Below, piece by piece: positions 9,841 to 17,955 of a stretch of 64,000 bases of DNA. The position numbers were made by a program, and so were the translations under genes. Each line of letters begins with the position of its first letter. The first letter of the stretch is position 1. Origin of the DNA: Burkholderiaceae bacterium (lineage in GTDB: Bacteria; Pseudomonadota; Gammaproteobacteria; Burkholderiales; Burkholderiaceae_F); contig JAFAIM010000060.1 in NCBI GenBank assembly GCA_019236735.1, forward strand, positions 62,001 through 126,000, in the 5' to 3' direction. The notes beneath the pieces are model-generated. The model was not told where the DNA came from and did not search any database. It saw only the letters and a program-made list of their open reading frames with translations.

Positions 9841-10485
9841 GTGCAAGCTCGACGCGCGAAACCGGCGGTTGCGCCGCGCTTATCCGGCGCGAGCGGAGAG
9901 GCACGCACCGTGTATTACGAGCGCGAGTTCGAGCGCAATGCGGTGAAGGTGATGCCGGGCGAATATTTCGTCTCCGCAGACGACATCGTGCTCGCGACGG
10001 TGCTGGGTTCGTGCGTCGCGGCCTGCGTCTGGGACCCGAGCGCGCGAGTCGGCGGAATGAACCACTTCATGCTCCCGGGCGACGGCAGCAGAACGGGCCG
10101 CCATGATTGGATCGGGCTGGCGGGCCGCTATGGCGTGTTCGCGATGGAGCAGCTGATCAACGAACTGATCAAGCGCGGCGCGCGCAAGGCGAACCTGGAA
10201 GCCAAAGTGTTCGGCGGCAGTGCGGTGCTCAAGAATCTGACGGCGCTGAACGTGGGCGAGCGCAATGCCGATTTCGTGCTCGACTTCCTGCGCACGGAAG
10301 GCATTCGCCTGGCCGCGCAGGATCTGCTGGACGTGTGCCCGCGCCGCGTCGTGTTCTTTCCGGCCAGCGGGCGCGCGCTGTGCCGCAAGCTGCCGCAAGC
10401 GGACGCTTCGATCGTCAACGCCGAACAGCAGTACAACGCACGCATCAACACCGCCAAGTCCGGCGGCGACGTCGAACTGTTCTGA
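9841..10485 (+). CDS. cheD: Chemoreceptor glutamine deamidase CheD
   Basis: LGSCVAACVWDPSARVGGMNHFMLP; KVFGGSAVL; GTG start just after cheR stop. Confidence 0.93.
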   Translation: MQARRAKPAVAPRLSGASGEARTVYYEREFERNAVKVMPGEYFVSADDIVLATVLGSCVAACVWDPSARVGGMNHFMLPGDGSRTGRHDWIGLAGRYGVFAMEQLINELIKRGARKANLEAKVFGGSAVLKNLTALNVGERNADFVLDFLRTEGIRLAAQDLLDVCPRRVVFFPASGRALCRKLPQADASIVNAEQQYNARINTAKSGGDVELF

Positions 10486-10488
10486 GTC

Positions 10489-11562
10489 ATGTCCAAGACG
10501 CGCGTTCTGATCATCGACGATTCGGCACTCGTGCGCAGCCTGCTGGCGGAGATCGTGAACCGGGAGCCGGATCTGGAGGCGGTCGGCGCCGCTCCTGACC
10601 CGTTCGTGGCGCGCGAGATGATTCGCTCGCTGAATCCGGACGTACTGACGCTCGACATCGAGATGCCCAGGATGGACGGTCTGGATTTTCTGGAGCGCCT
10701 GATGCGGCTTCGCCCGACTCCGGTCGTGATGGTCTCGACGCTGACCGAGCGTGGCGCCGAGGTCACGCTAAAAGCGCTCGAGCTCGGTGCGATCGACTTT
10801 GTTCTGAAGCCGCGCCTGGGAATTTCGGCGGGCATGCGGGAGATCGCCGCCGAGATCTGCGAGAAGATCCGCATTGCCTCGAAAGTTCGGCTGAATCGGC
10901 ACCTGCAGCCGAGCTTGCAGCCGGCGCACTCGGGCGAAAAGAGCGCTCTGGCGCGGTACTCACGCGTATCGACCGAGAAGTTGATCGCGATCGGTGCCTC
11001 CACGGGCGGCACCGAGGCGATTCGCGAGGTCATCGGGCGACTCGAGGCAGATTCGCCGGCGGTGCTGATCACGCAGCACATGCCGCCCGGCTTCACGCGC
11101 AGCTTCGCTGCTCGCTTGGATGGCGTGTGCAAGATGCGGGTCGCCGAGGCGGTGCACGGTGAGCGGGCGCTTCCGGGCCACGCCTACGTCGCACCGGGCG
11201 ACCGGCACATGCGGCTGGAACGCTCCGGCGCTGATTACCGGATCGCGCTCGATGACGGCCCACCGGTGAACCGGCACCGACCTTCGGTCGAGGTTCTGTT
11301 CCGCTCGGTCGCCGCCGTGGCCGGGCTGAACGCGCTCGGCGTGATGTTGACCGGAATGGGTCGCGATGGCGCCACCGCAATGCTCGAGATGAAGCATGCC
11401 GGTGCTTTCAACATCGCGCAGGACGAGGCCAGTTGCGTCGTGTTCGGCATGCCGCGCGAAGCAATCGCCGCAGGCGCCGTCGATGAAGTATTGCCGGTCA
11501 CCAAGATCGCCGAACGGCTGCAGTCACGCCTGGCCGAAATCGGCGCAACCCACCGGATCTGA
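10489..11562 (+). CDS. cheB: Chemotaxis methylesterase CheB
   Basis: Receiver plus [37 protein letters not shown]. Confidence 0.96.
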   Translation: MSKTRVLIIDDSALVRSLLAEIVNREPDLEAVGAAPDPFVAREMIRSLNPDVLTLDIEMPRMDGLDFLERLMRLRPTPVVMVSTLTERGAEVTLKALELGAIDFVLKPRLGISAGMREIAAEICEKIRIASKVRLNRHLQPSLQPAHSGEKSALARYSRVSTEKLIAIGASTGGTEAIREVIGRLEADSPAVLITQHMPPGFTRSFAARLDGVCKMRVAEAVHGERALPGHAYVAPGDRHMRLERSGADYRIALDDGPPVNRHRPSVEVLFRSVAAVAGLNALGVMLTGMGRDGATAMLEMKHAGAFNIAQDEASCVVFGMPREAIAAGAVDEVLPVTKIAERLQSRLAEIGATHRI

Positions 11563-11587
11563 TTTCCTCCTCTAAAATCCTCGCTGC

Positions 11588-11908
11588 AAAGTCCGCCGGG
11601 CGGTCGCTGGCAGGTTCGCCTGCGAGAGGAACGTCCGGACTCCGCAGAGCGGCGTAGCAGGTAACACCTGTCCACCGTGAGGTGAGGATCAGAGCAACAG
11701 AGACGAGTCCCCTGCGCCGCGCCTTGCGCTATGCAGGGGGGTGAAACGGGCAATCTCTACGCGGAGCAACACCGAATAGGCAGCCAGCGATCCGGCTCGG
11801 GGAGGCTGCGGGTAGGTGGCTGGAGCCGGCGCGCGAGCGCCGGCCTAGAGGAATGACCGTCACGGCACGGCGACGTGCCGCACAGAATCCGGCGTACAGG
11901 CGGACTTT
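11588..11908 (+). ncRNA. rnpB: RNase P RNA (class A)
   Basis: AAAGTCCGCC..GAGAGGAACGTCCGGACTCC..CAGAGCAACAGAGAC..GAATAGGCAGCC..GTAGGTGGCTGGAGCC..AGAGGAATGACCGTC..ACAGAATCCGGCGTACAGGCGGACTTT; ends pair as P1. Confidence 0.93.
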
Positions 11909-12098
11909 GCTTTTTGCTTGGGGTTTTACTACGCTAATGGCCCAAAAAATCGCGGAGACCCAGTATCCATGCGGGTTCCCAGCCGATGAACTCGTTCGGT
12001 AAAGACGCAAACCCACCGTTCGTCGGAGTTTCATGATTCAGAACGGGTTAAGCCACGATGGGTATCAGTGAACGGCAGGTTCCGCAGGTTTGCTGACG

Positions 12099-12473
12099 AT
12101 GGTGTCACCTGACGTGCAAGATGCGATTAACCGCGCTTTTGCTGTCGCGAAGGATGCGAGACACGCGGTCGTTTCCATCGACCATGTCCTGCTTTCAATG
12201 CTTGCTATTCCAGCCGCAACGCAGCTGCTTGAGGAGCGAGGTGTTGAGCTTGACGCGTTGCGCAGGGAGTTAGAGAACGCGGTCGCGCGGACACCTGTTC
12301 GAGATGAAGACGCGGACGTGAATGGGCCAACGCCCACGACAGCTCTTCAGAGGGCGACACAAGTCGCAATCCTTCGCGCCCAAAAGGAATACCCGCTGCG
12401 GGTGCAGAGAGGAACTCTTCGAATGGAGTCGACAGTTGCTGACCTGCTAGACGCCCTCTTGCGGGCCAGATGA
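12099..12473 (+). CDS. Orphan Clp N-domain (ClpA/ClpB N-terminal-like) protein without AAA modules
   Basis: DAINRAFAVAKDARHAVVSIDHVLLSMLAIPAATQLLEERGVELDALRRELE and TPTTALQRATQVAILRAQ resemble ClpA N-domain; ORF stops after ~124 aa. Confidence 0.6.
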   Translation: MVSPDVQDAINRAFAVAKDARHAVVSIDHVLLSMLAIPAATQLLEERGVELDALRRELENAVARTPVRDEDADVNGPTPTTALQRATQVAILRAQKEYPLRVQRGTLRMESTVADLLDALLRAR

Positions 12474-12482
12474 GAGAACGCG

Positions 12483-12855
12483 TCTGAAAAAAGCCAAAGC
12501 TGATCGTTACAGTACGCGAAGTGCCGTTGCCGCAGCAAAAACACCTGAGGTGTCCGACACCTTCATCGAGAAATACGTCGCTGTGCCGGAATCGATTCTG
12601 GCCACCGACAGCGGGTCGGCGTATTCGAAGGTCGCCAAGCAGTTCAGGCTGCACCTGCAGGTCAATCACTCCGAGCGACTCGCTGGCCCCGAGCCGGGTC
12701 AGCACCTGAATCTGTCGGAGGGCTTCACGGCTCGCCAGGACCGCTCAGAGCTCTGTATTTACCTGAACCTGGAGCCCAAGTACCTGCTCGATTACGCGGC
12801 GGAGGCCGCGTTTCGCGAGGACCACCGGCGCTTGCCTAGAAGAAGCGCAACGTGA
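12483..12855 (+). pseudogene. Degraded IS1595/ISXO2-like transposase fragment
   Basis: LQVNHSERL...GQHLNLSEGFTARQDRSEL...YLLDYAAEAAFREDHRR resembles VNHS..N.AESFFSRLRRAE..YAAEMAWREDNRR; N- and C-termini missing. Confidence 0.55.
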
Positions 12856-12998
12856 ACTCGACGAAGGACGCGTGGCCTCCGAGGTGGTGGATAAACCCCA
12901 TGATTTCAAGCACTTGCCTTTCGCGGGCGTTACCAGGACCATTCGCATCTCCTTACGCGCATCGCTCAGAAAAAGCGCGGGCCGACTCTCCTGGACTC

Positions 12999-13017
12999 TA
13001 TAGCACAGAGTGCTATA
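12999..13017. promoter_or_regulatory. Probable toxin-antitoxin operator, perfect inverted repeat TATAGCAC-AGA-GTGCTATA
   Basis: 8-bp perfect arms, 3-nt spacer, 14 bp upstream of the toxin start. Confidence 0.7.
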
Positions 13018-13031
13018 CTGGTGGAGTTTGA

Positions 13032-13421
13032 GTGGCAAAGAAACGCGTCTTCAAAACACGGTCATTTGCTCGATGGTCCAAAAAGCACCTCGATGACGAG
13101 AAGCTTTGCGAGGCTGCGCGGGAAATCGAAAACGGACAGTTCGAGGCTGACCTGGGTGGCGGAGTCTGTAAGAAGCGCATCGCTCTTGAAGGGAAAGGCA
13201 AGAGCGGTTCGACGAGGGCCTTGGTGGCGCACCAGTGCTCGCACGGAATATTCTTCCTGCTCGGTCGGGATAAGAGCGCTCCCGGCTCAGACTTTGATGA
13301 CGACGAGGTAGAAGCCTCGAAAATCCTCGCAAAGTCACTGAAGAAGGCTAGCAATGAGCGGGTCGACGAAATGATTGGAAACGGCGCGGTTGTGGAGATT
13401 CCGGATGAAAAAGACGACTGA
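13032..13421 (+). CDS. RelE/HigB-like type II toxin
   Basis: VFKTRSFARWSKKHLDDEKLCEAAREIENGQFEADLGGGVCKKRIA...; GTG start; overlaps HTH gene. Confidence 0.75.
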   Translation: MAKKRVFKTRSFARWSKKHLDDEKLCEAAREIENGQFEADLGGGVCKKRIALEGKGKSGSTRALVAHQCSHGIFFLLGRDKSAPGSDFDDDEVEASKILAKSLKKASNERVDEMIGNGAVVEIPDEKDD

Positions 13422-13734
13422 CAAAGAGCGGGCCATGCGCGAACTTATGGAAACAGCTGTCGAGCTGAGTTCCTATGGTCTGGTGTCTAGGCCGGACATG
13501 GCCCGCATGCGTGCTCTGTGCGAAGAGCCACCCGTTTACACGCCGAAGCGTGTTATTGCTATTCGAACGAAGGTGGCCAAGACGAGCCAAGCCGTGTTCG
13601 CTACCTTCCTGAACGTGAGCACATCAACCGTTCAGAAGTGGGAATCGCCGAAAGCGAAGAAGCATCCTAGCGGGGCCGCGGCCAAGCTTCTTCAGATTGT
13701 CGAAACGAAGGGGCTGCAGGCACTCATGCTGTGA
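13405..13734 (+). CDS. HTH (XRE/HigA-like) antitoxin
   Basis: IRTKVAKTSQAVFATFLNVSTSTVQKWESPKAKKHPSGAAAKLLQIVETKG, typical of HigA partners. Confidence 0.78.
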   Translation: MKKTTDKERAMRELMETAVELSSYGLVSRPDMARMRALCEEPPVYTPKRVIAIRTKVAKTSQAVFATFLNVSTSTVQKWESPKAKKHPSGAAAKLLQIVETKGLQALML

Positions 13735-13754
13735 CGTGACCCTTCGTCGATAAC

Positions 13755-13793
13755 AATGCCCCTGTGAGCCAAGAACCCACAGGGGCATTTTCG
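13755..13793 (+). terminator. Rho-independent terminator after the TA pair
   Basis: AATGCCCCTGTG-11 nt-CACAGGGGCATT perfect 12-bp stem followed by T-rich TTCGTTT. Confidence 0.8.
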
Positions 13794-13939
13794 TTTCAGG
13801 TGCGAGCTAGAGACCGAGGACTCAAAGTACCAACGTGACCTCTTGGGTGCGTCCTCTCGGTTACTTCGAAATGCCTCGCCTTCCATGGGACCAAGAACCG
13901 AGACAAGTAAGCCCCTGAGTCAAAAGGCCAGCGACCCCG

Positions 13940-14995
13940 ATGAGACTTGCCCGCGCCCTCTTCGCGTTTTCGCTCTTCCTGCTGCTCGTCAGCGCCGGTC
14001 TGGTCATCGCCTGTGCAAATCCGGAATGGGCGCCACCCTCCGTGCCGAACATTTTCTGGATTCACTTCGCCGTAATCGTCAACGTCATTGCCGCCAGCTT
14101 CAAACTCCGGAGGATGTCGAAGGACGCATCCGTCGGGCGCATTCCATCGTTCCGGGAAATCTTCGCCCCTTGGTTGATTGCGACGGGATTTGTCGCGGCC
14201 GGGGTTGCGATACCGAATTGGTCCGGGACGCCCTTCGGCAGCGCGCACATGTCGTCGAGTGGCTCGTCCTTCGGCCGCGTGAGCTGGCATGCCTCTGGAG
14301 GTCACTACTACAAGCAGGAAGGGCATCAGCCAAGCGAGGAAATTTCCAAGGCGGAGTACGACGAGCTCGAAAGGCAGTCGTACTCGGTCTTCGCTCGAGC
14401 CTGGGTCGCCCTTTCTTTTGTTGGCCTCTGCATGTGGCACATCGTCGTGCTGCGGCGCTCGGCGCCTGTGCCGTCTGAGCCTGAAGCAGGAGCGCAAGCG
14501 GTTACGGGTTTCGCGACCGTGTCGGACCAGTCACTCATCTCCGGAAGCGGAAAATCCGGCGCTTTGATTTCCGGACTCTGGCTCCTGGCGCTTTCGTCGA
14601 GCGTCGCCGTGCCATTCATCCAAAGCGCTTCAGGCCGATGCACAGACCTTACGTCCATGCCAGAACCACCGGTGTTCTTTCTCTTGTTTCCTATCGTTTT
14701 CTTTGGAGGCTTTGCACTGTTTGCCAAGCGCTCCCCTTTCTTCGCTCCCTGGCTCGCCCAGATTGTTGATGGTAACTACGGACCGAACACGTATGAGAGC
14801 TTCCTCTTGCGCTTGAAGCCGATGCTGTTGTTCGGCATTGCGTCCGTCGTCGGTGCCGTGTCGATGGCGTTCGCATGTGAACAGACTCTGGCGCAGTTCC
14901 CACGCGCTTGGACGCTTGCCTTCAGCTTGGCGGCCGGCGTCGCCTTCGTGGTCGCACACGTCATCATGTGGGTGCGAAAAGTGCCCGGCGTCTGA
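13940..14995 (+). CDS. Hypothetical multi-pass membrane protein
   Basis: 351-aa ORF with several hydrophobic segments; no family recognised. Confidence 0.6.
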   Translation: MRLARALFAFSLFLLLVSAGLVIACANPEWAPPSVPNIFWIHFAVIVNVIAASFKLRRMSKDASVGRIPSFREIFAPWLIATGFVAAGVAIPNWSGTPFGSAHMSSSGSSFGRVSWHASGGHYYKQEGHQPSEEISKAEYDELERQSYSVFARAWVALSFVGLCMWHIVVLRRSAPVPSEPEAGAQAVTGFATVSDQSLISGSGKSGALISGLWLLALSSSVAVPFIQSASGRCTDLTSMPEPPVFFLLFPIVFFGGFALFAKRSPFFAPWLAQIVDGNYGPNTYESFLLRLKPMLLFGIASVVGAVSMAFACEQTLAQFPRAWTLAFSLAAGVAFVVAHVIMWVRKVPGV

Positions 14996-15274
14996 ATTCC
15001 TGTACCCCTGATCCGCCAATCGGTTGATGCAGTAATCCAAGTCGCCGATCGCTTCGACGCAAATCCGCGTCAGACCCCGCCGACGGAACGATCGGACCAG
15101 GACAAGAACCCGCATTAACGGACCAGGGGCTAATCCGACTCAACCTTTTACGCGGCTTATCTGCCCAATACATCTGCCGATGTCGGATGTAATGGCATGG
15201 TTTGATGACGGAGCGCGAAGAGTGGTTCATCGCGCGAAACCATCGGACGTTGGCGAGCAAGGCAGGTTGGCAGC

Positions 15275-15829
15275 ATGGCAGGTTCGCAGCACGGCAGGTT
15301 TCTGGTGAATCGCCGGGTGGCAGCGCGACTGCATACACGCGGCGTCACGCTGGTCGAAGCAATGGTGGTGGTCGCCGTGCTGTCGATCCTGACATCCATC
15401 GCGGTGCCCTCGTTCAACACATTCCTTGGGCGCAGCAGCACGCTCGGAGTCGAAAGCGAGTTCGTCAATGCCATCAGCTTCGCCCGCAGCGAGGCGATGC
15501 GCCGTGGGGTGCCGGTCGCCGTGACCGCCAAATCACCGGTGGGGGGTAACGGCTTCGGTCAGGGCTGGTTCATCTGGGTCGACAGCAATGCGAACTCGGT
15601 ATTCGGAACGGGAGACCCGGTTCTGCGCGCCCACGCCGCCTATCCGGCTGACGTGTCGCTCGGCGACGGCAGCGTCACGCAGATCTATTTCAATCAGCAG
15701 GGATATCTCGTCGGCGCTCTGTGGCAGTTGAAAGCCTGCAGCACGAACGCCGCCGGAGCAACCGGCTACCAGATCACCATTACCGCGGGAGGCGTCATCG
15801 ATGTGCAGGATGCGGTCAGCTGCCCGTAG
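15275..15829 (+). CDS. fimT: Minor pseudopilin, FimT/GspH type
   Basis: Prepilin motif RGVTLVEAMVVVAVLSILTSIAVPSF; GspH-like body; first gene of minor pilin cluster. Confidence 0.85.
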   Translation: MAGSQHGRFLVNRRVAARLHTRGVTLVEAMVVVAVLSILTSIAVPSFNTFLGRSSTLGVESEFVNAISFARSEAMRRGVPVAVTAKSPVGGNGFGQGWFIWVDSNANSVFGTGDPVLRAHAAYPADVSLGDGSVTQIYFNQQGYLVGALWQLKACSTNAAGATGYQITITAGGVIDVQDAVSCP

Positions 15830-16352
15830 CGGCGCCGGCCACCGCGGGCGCGCTTCGGGCGGCTTCTTTTTGATCGAAGTGCTGGTGTCGATCATCATCA
15901 TCACGATCGGCCTGCTCGGCATGGCCGGCTTGCATGCGGTGGCGATCGCGAAGGGCAACAGCAGCTTGCTCAGATCCAAGGCGACGCAGCTGGGCTATGC
16001 GATGGCCGACCGGATTCGGGTCAATCTGATCGCTTCCAGCGCCGGCGCGTATGCGACTCTGACACCGGGGTCGGGCCTGACCGATCCGGGTTGCATCAAC
16101 ACCGGCTGCACGCCGGCACAGCTTGCGGTGTCCGATTACGTGGAATGGAACACCGAGGTCGCGAGCTCGCTGCCGCAAGGCGCCGGTGTGGTGTGCGTCG
16201 ATAGCACACCGGACGACGGCACCGCGGCTTCGCCGGACTGCGACGGAATTGGAAACGTGCTGGTGGTCAAGGTGTTCTGGACCGAAAAAGCGTCGCAGGG
16301 GCAGACGACGCCGCCCACGTTCGTTTTCTCGACGCCGGTGCGGCCGTCATGA
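15801..16352 (+). CDS. pilV: Type IV pilus minor pilin PilV
   Basis: GGFFLIEVLVSIIIITIGLLGMAGL; position in fimT-pilV-pilW-pilX-pilY1-pilE order. Confidence 0.88.
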   Translation: MCRMRSAARSGAGHRGRASGGFFLIEVLVSIIIITIGLLGMAGLHAVAIAKGNSSLLRSKATQLGYAMADRIRVNLIASSAGAYATLTPGSGLTDPGCINTGCTPAQLAVSDYVEWNTEVASSLPQGAGVVCVDSTPDDGTAASPDCDGIGNVLVVKVFWTEKASQGQTTPPTFVFSTPVRPS

Positions 16353-17368
16353 ACATATCCGGCCAAGCCGGCGCCACACTGGTTGAATTGATGATCGCGA
16401 TGACGTTGGCGCTGCTGCTGTCGGGGGCGGCGGCGATGATCGCGATCAACAGCAAGTCGGTGTTCCGTGCCAACTCGGCTGTTGCGCGGCTTCAAGACAA
16501 TGCGCGATTCGCGCTCGACACGCTGTCGCGCGATTTGCGGATGGCGGGCTTCAACGGGTGCGCGGGGAGCAGCACATCGACCGCGAGCAAGCTCAACGCG
16601 GCCGGCTTCCAATATCTGTATTCGAACGGGCTGCTGGGTTTTCACGCGATAGGCGCCGGCTGGGCGCCTGCGTTGGACGCCAGCATCAGTGCGCTTGCGC
16701 CGTCGCCAATGGCCGGAACCGACGTGATGACGGTGCGCACCATCAGCGGCAGCCCGATCGCCTTGACCGCGGCGATGGCCGGCTCGACCGGGGCGCTCAC
16801 GGTCGATCCGGCAAGCGGTCTGGCGCTGGGCGACATCGTGATGGCTTCGAACTGCTCGAATTCGGTCATGTTCGAAATCACGGCGGATCCGAGCCTCGGT
16901 TCGATCGCACACTCCACAGGCGGGCCGGTACCGGGCAACGCCACTGCAGATCTCGGCGTCAGCTTCGGCACCGATGCGTCCGTGTACCGGTTCGTGACAC
17001 ACACCTACTACGTTGCGCCGAGCGTGCTGCAGCCGGGGACCGATTCGCTCTGGCTGTACAGCGTGCCGAACTATGGCGGCACGGCCAATCCGCACGAGAT
17101 GGTCGAAGGCGTGCAGAACATCGGATTGTTGTTCGGCGAGGATACCGACGGCGACGGCGTTCCGAACCGCTACGTCACCGCCGATGCCGTTGGCACGTGG
17201 GCCAACGTGGTCGCAATCCGGGTCGAGCTGTTGATGCAGACGGTCCAGAACAATCTGGCGACCTCGGCGCAGCCGTACACGTTCAACGGGGTGGCGACGG
17301 TGCCGTCGGACCTGCGTATCCGCACCGTGATGAATTCCACCATTTCGGTTCGCAACAGGAATCCGTAA
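16349..17368 (+). CDS. pilW: Type IV pilus minor pilin PilW
   Basis: AGATLVELMIAMTLALLLSGAAAMIAINSK; overlaps pilV. Confidence 0.88.
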   Translation: MNISGQAGATLVELMIAMTLALLLSGAAAMIAINSKSVFRANSAVARLQDNARFALDTLSRDLRMAGFNGCAGSSTSTASKLNAAGFQYLYSNGLLGFHAIGAGWAPALDASISALAPSPMAGTDVMTVRTISGSPIALTAAMAGSTGALTVDPASGLALGDIVMASNCSNSVMFEITADPSLGSIAHSTGGPVPGNATADLGVSFGTDASVYRFVTHTYYVAPSVLQPGTDSLWLYSVPNYGGTANPHEMVEGVQNIGLLFGEDTDGDGVPNRYVTADAVGTWANVVAIRVELLMQTVQNNLATSAQPYTFNGVATVPSDLRIRTVMNSTISVRNRNP

Positions 17369-17370
17369 CG

Positions 17371-17952
17371 ATGAAACACAACAGCTGCGCAGATGCTGCG
17401 AGGGCGCGACAGGCTCAGCGCGGACTGTCGCTGATCATTACGCTGGTGATGCTGGTCGGAATCACTCTGCTCGGCCTGGCGGCGATCGGTGGCACCGTGA
17501 TGCAGGAAAAAATCGCGGGCAACACGCGCGACATGAATCTTGCCTTTCAGGCGGTCGAAGCCGGGCTGCGCGACGCCGAAAGCGACATTTCCCGGAACAT
17601 CAGTTCCAGCGCGAATTTCACGTCCGGGTGCAGCCTGGGACTGTGCACACCCGCGTCGACCTGGCCGACTCCGACCTCCACGCCATTGTGGAAGCTGATC
17701 AATTGGAACGGCGGATCGACCCGCACCTACGGCGCATACACGGGTGCGGCGGCGCTGTCGCCCGACCTGGCGGCCCCACCGCTCTACGTGATCGAAAAAT
17801 TGAGCACCCAGAAACCCGGCCAGGGTGATTCCTTGGGGATCGGGCTGGCGCCGAACATCGGCTCTGGCACGTACTACCGCACCACCGTGTACGCCACCGG
17901 GGGTCGCCCCGACACGCATGTTGTTGCTCAGTCCGTTTACTTGAAGCACTGA
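17371..17952 (+). CDS. pilX: Type IV pilus minor pilin PilX
   Basis: QRGLSLIITLVMLVGITLLGLAAIGGTVMQEKIAGNTRDMNLAFQAVEAGLRDAE. Confidence 0.85.
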   Translation: MKHNSCADAARARQAQRGLSLIITLVMLVGITLLGLAAIGGTVMQEKIAGNTRDMNLAFQAVEAGLRDAESDISRNISSSANFTSGCSLGLCTPASTWPTPTSTPLWKLINWNGGSTRTYGAYTGAAALSPDLAAPPLYVIEKLSTQKPGQGDSLGIGLAPNIGSGTYYRTTVYATGGRPDTHVVAQSVYLKH

Positions 17953-17955
17953 GCG

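Noticed and set aside
11729-12034. Minus-strand ORF overlapping rnpB
   Set aside because: Overlaps the structured RNase P RNA; no protein motif
11909-12098. tRNA or attachment site after rnpB
   Set aside because: No cloverleaf or convincing direct repeat could be found by eye
14630-15115. 161-aa minus-strand ORF near the end of the membrane protein gene
   Set aside because: Mostly antisense to the membrane protein ORF; no recognisable domain in the remaining segment
15261-15300. Possible CRISPR-like or iteron array
   Set aside because: Two and a half imperfect 16-bp units without spacers, overlapping coding start
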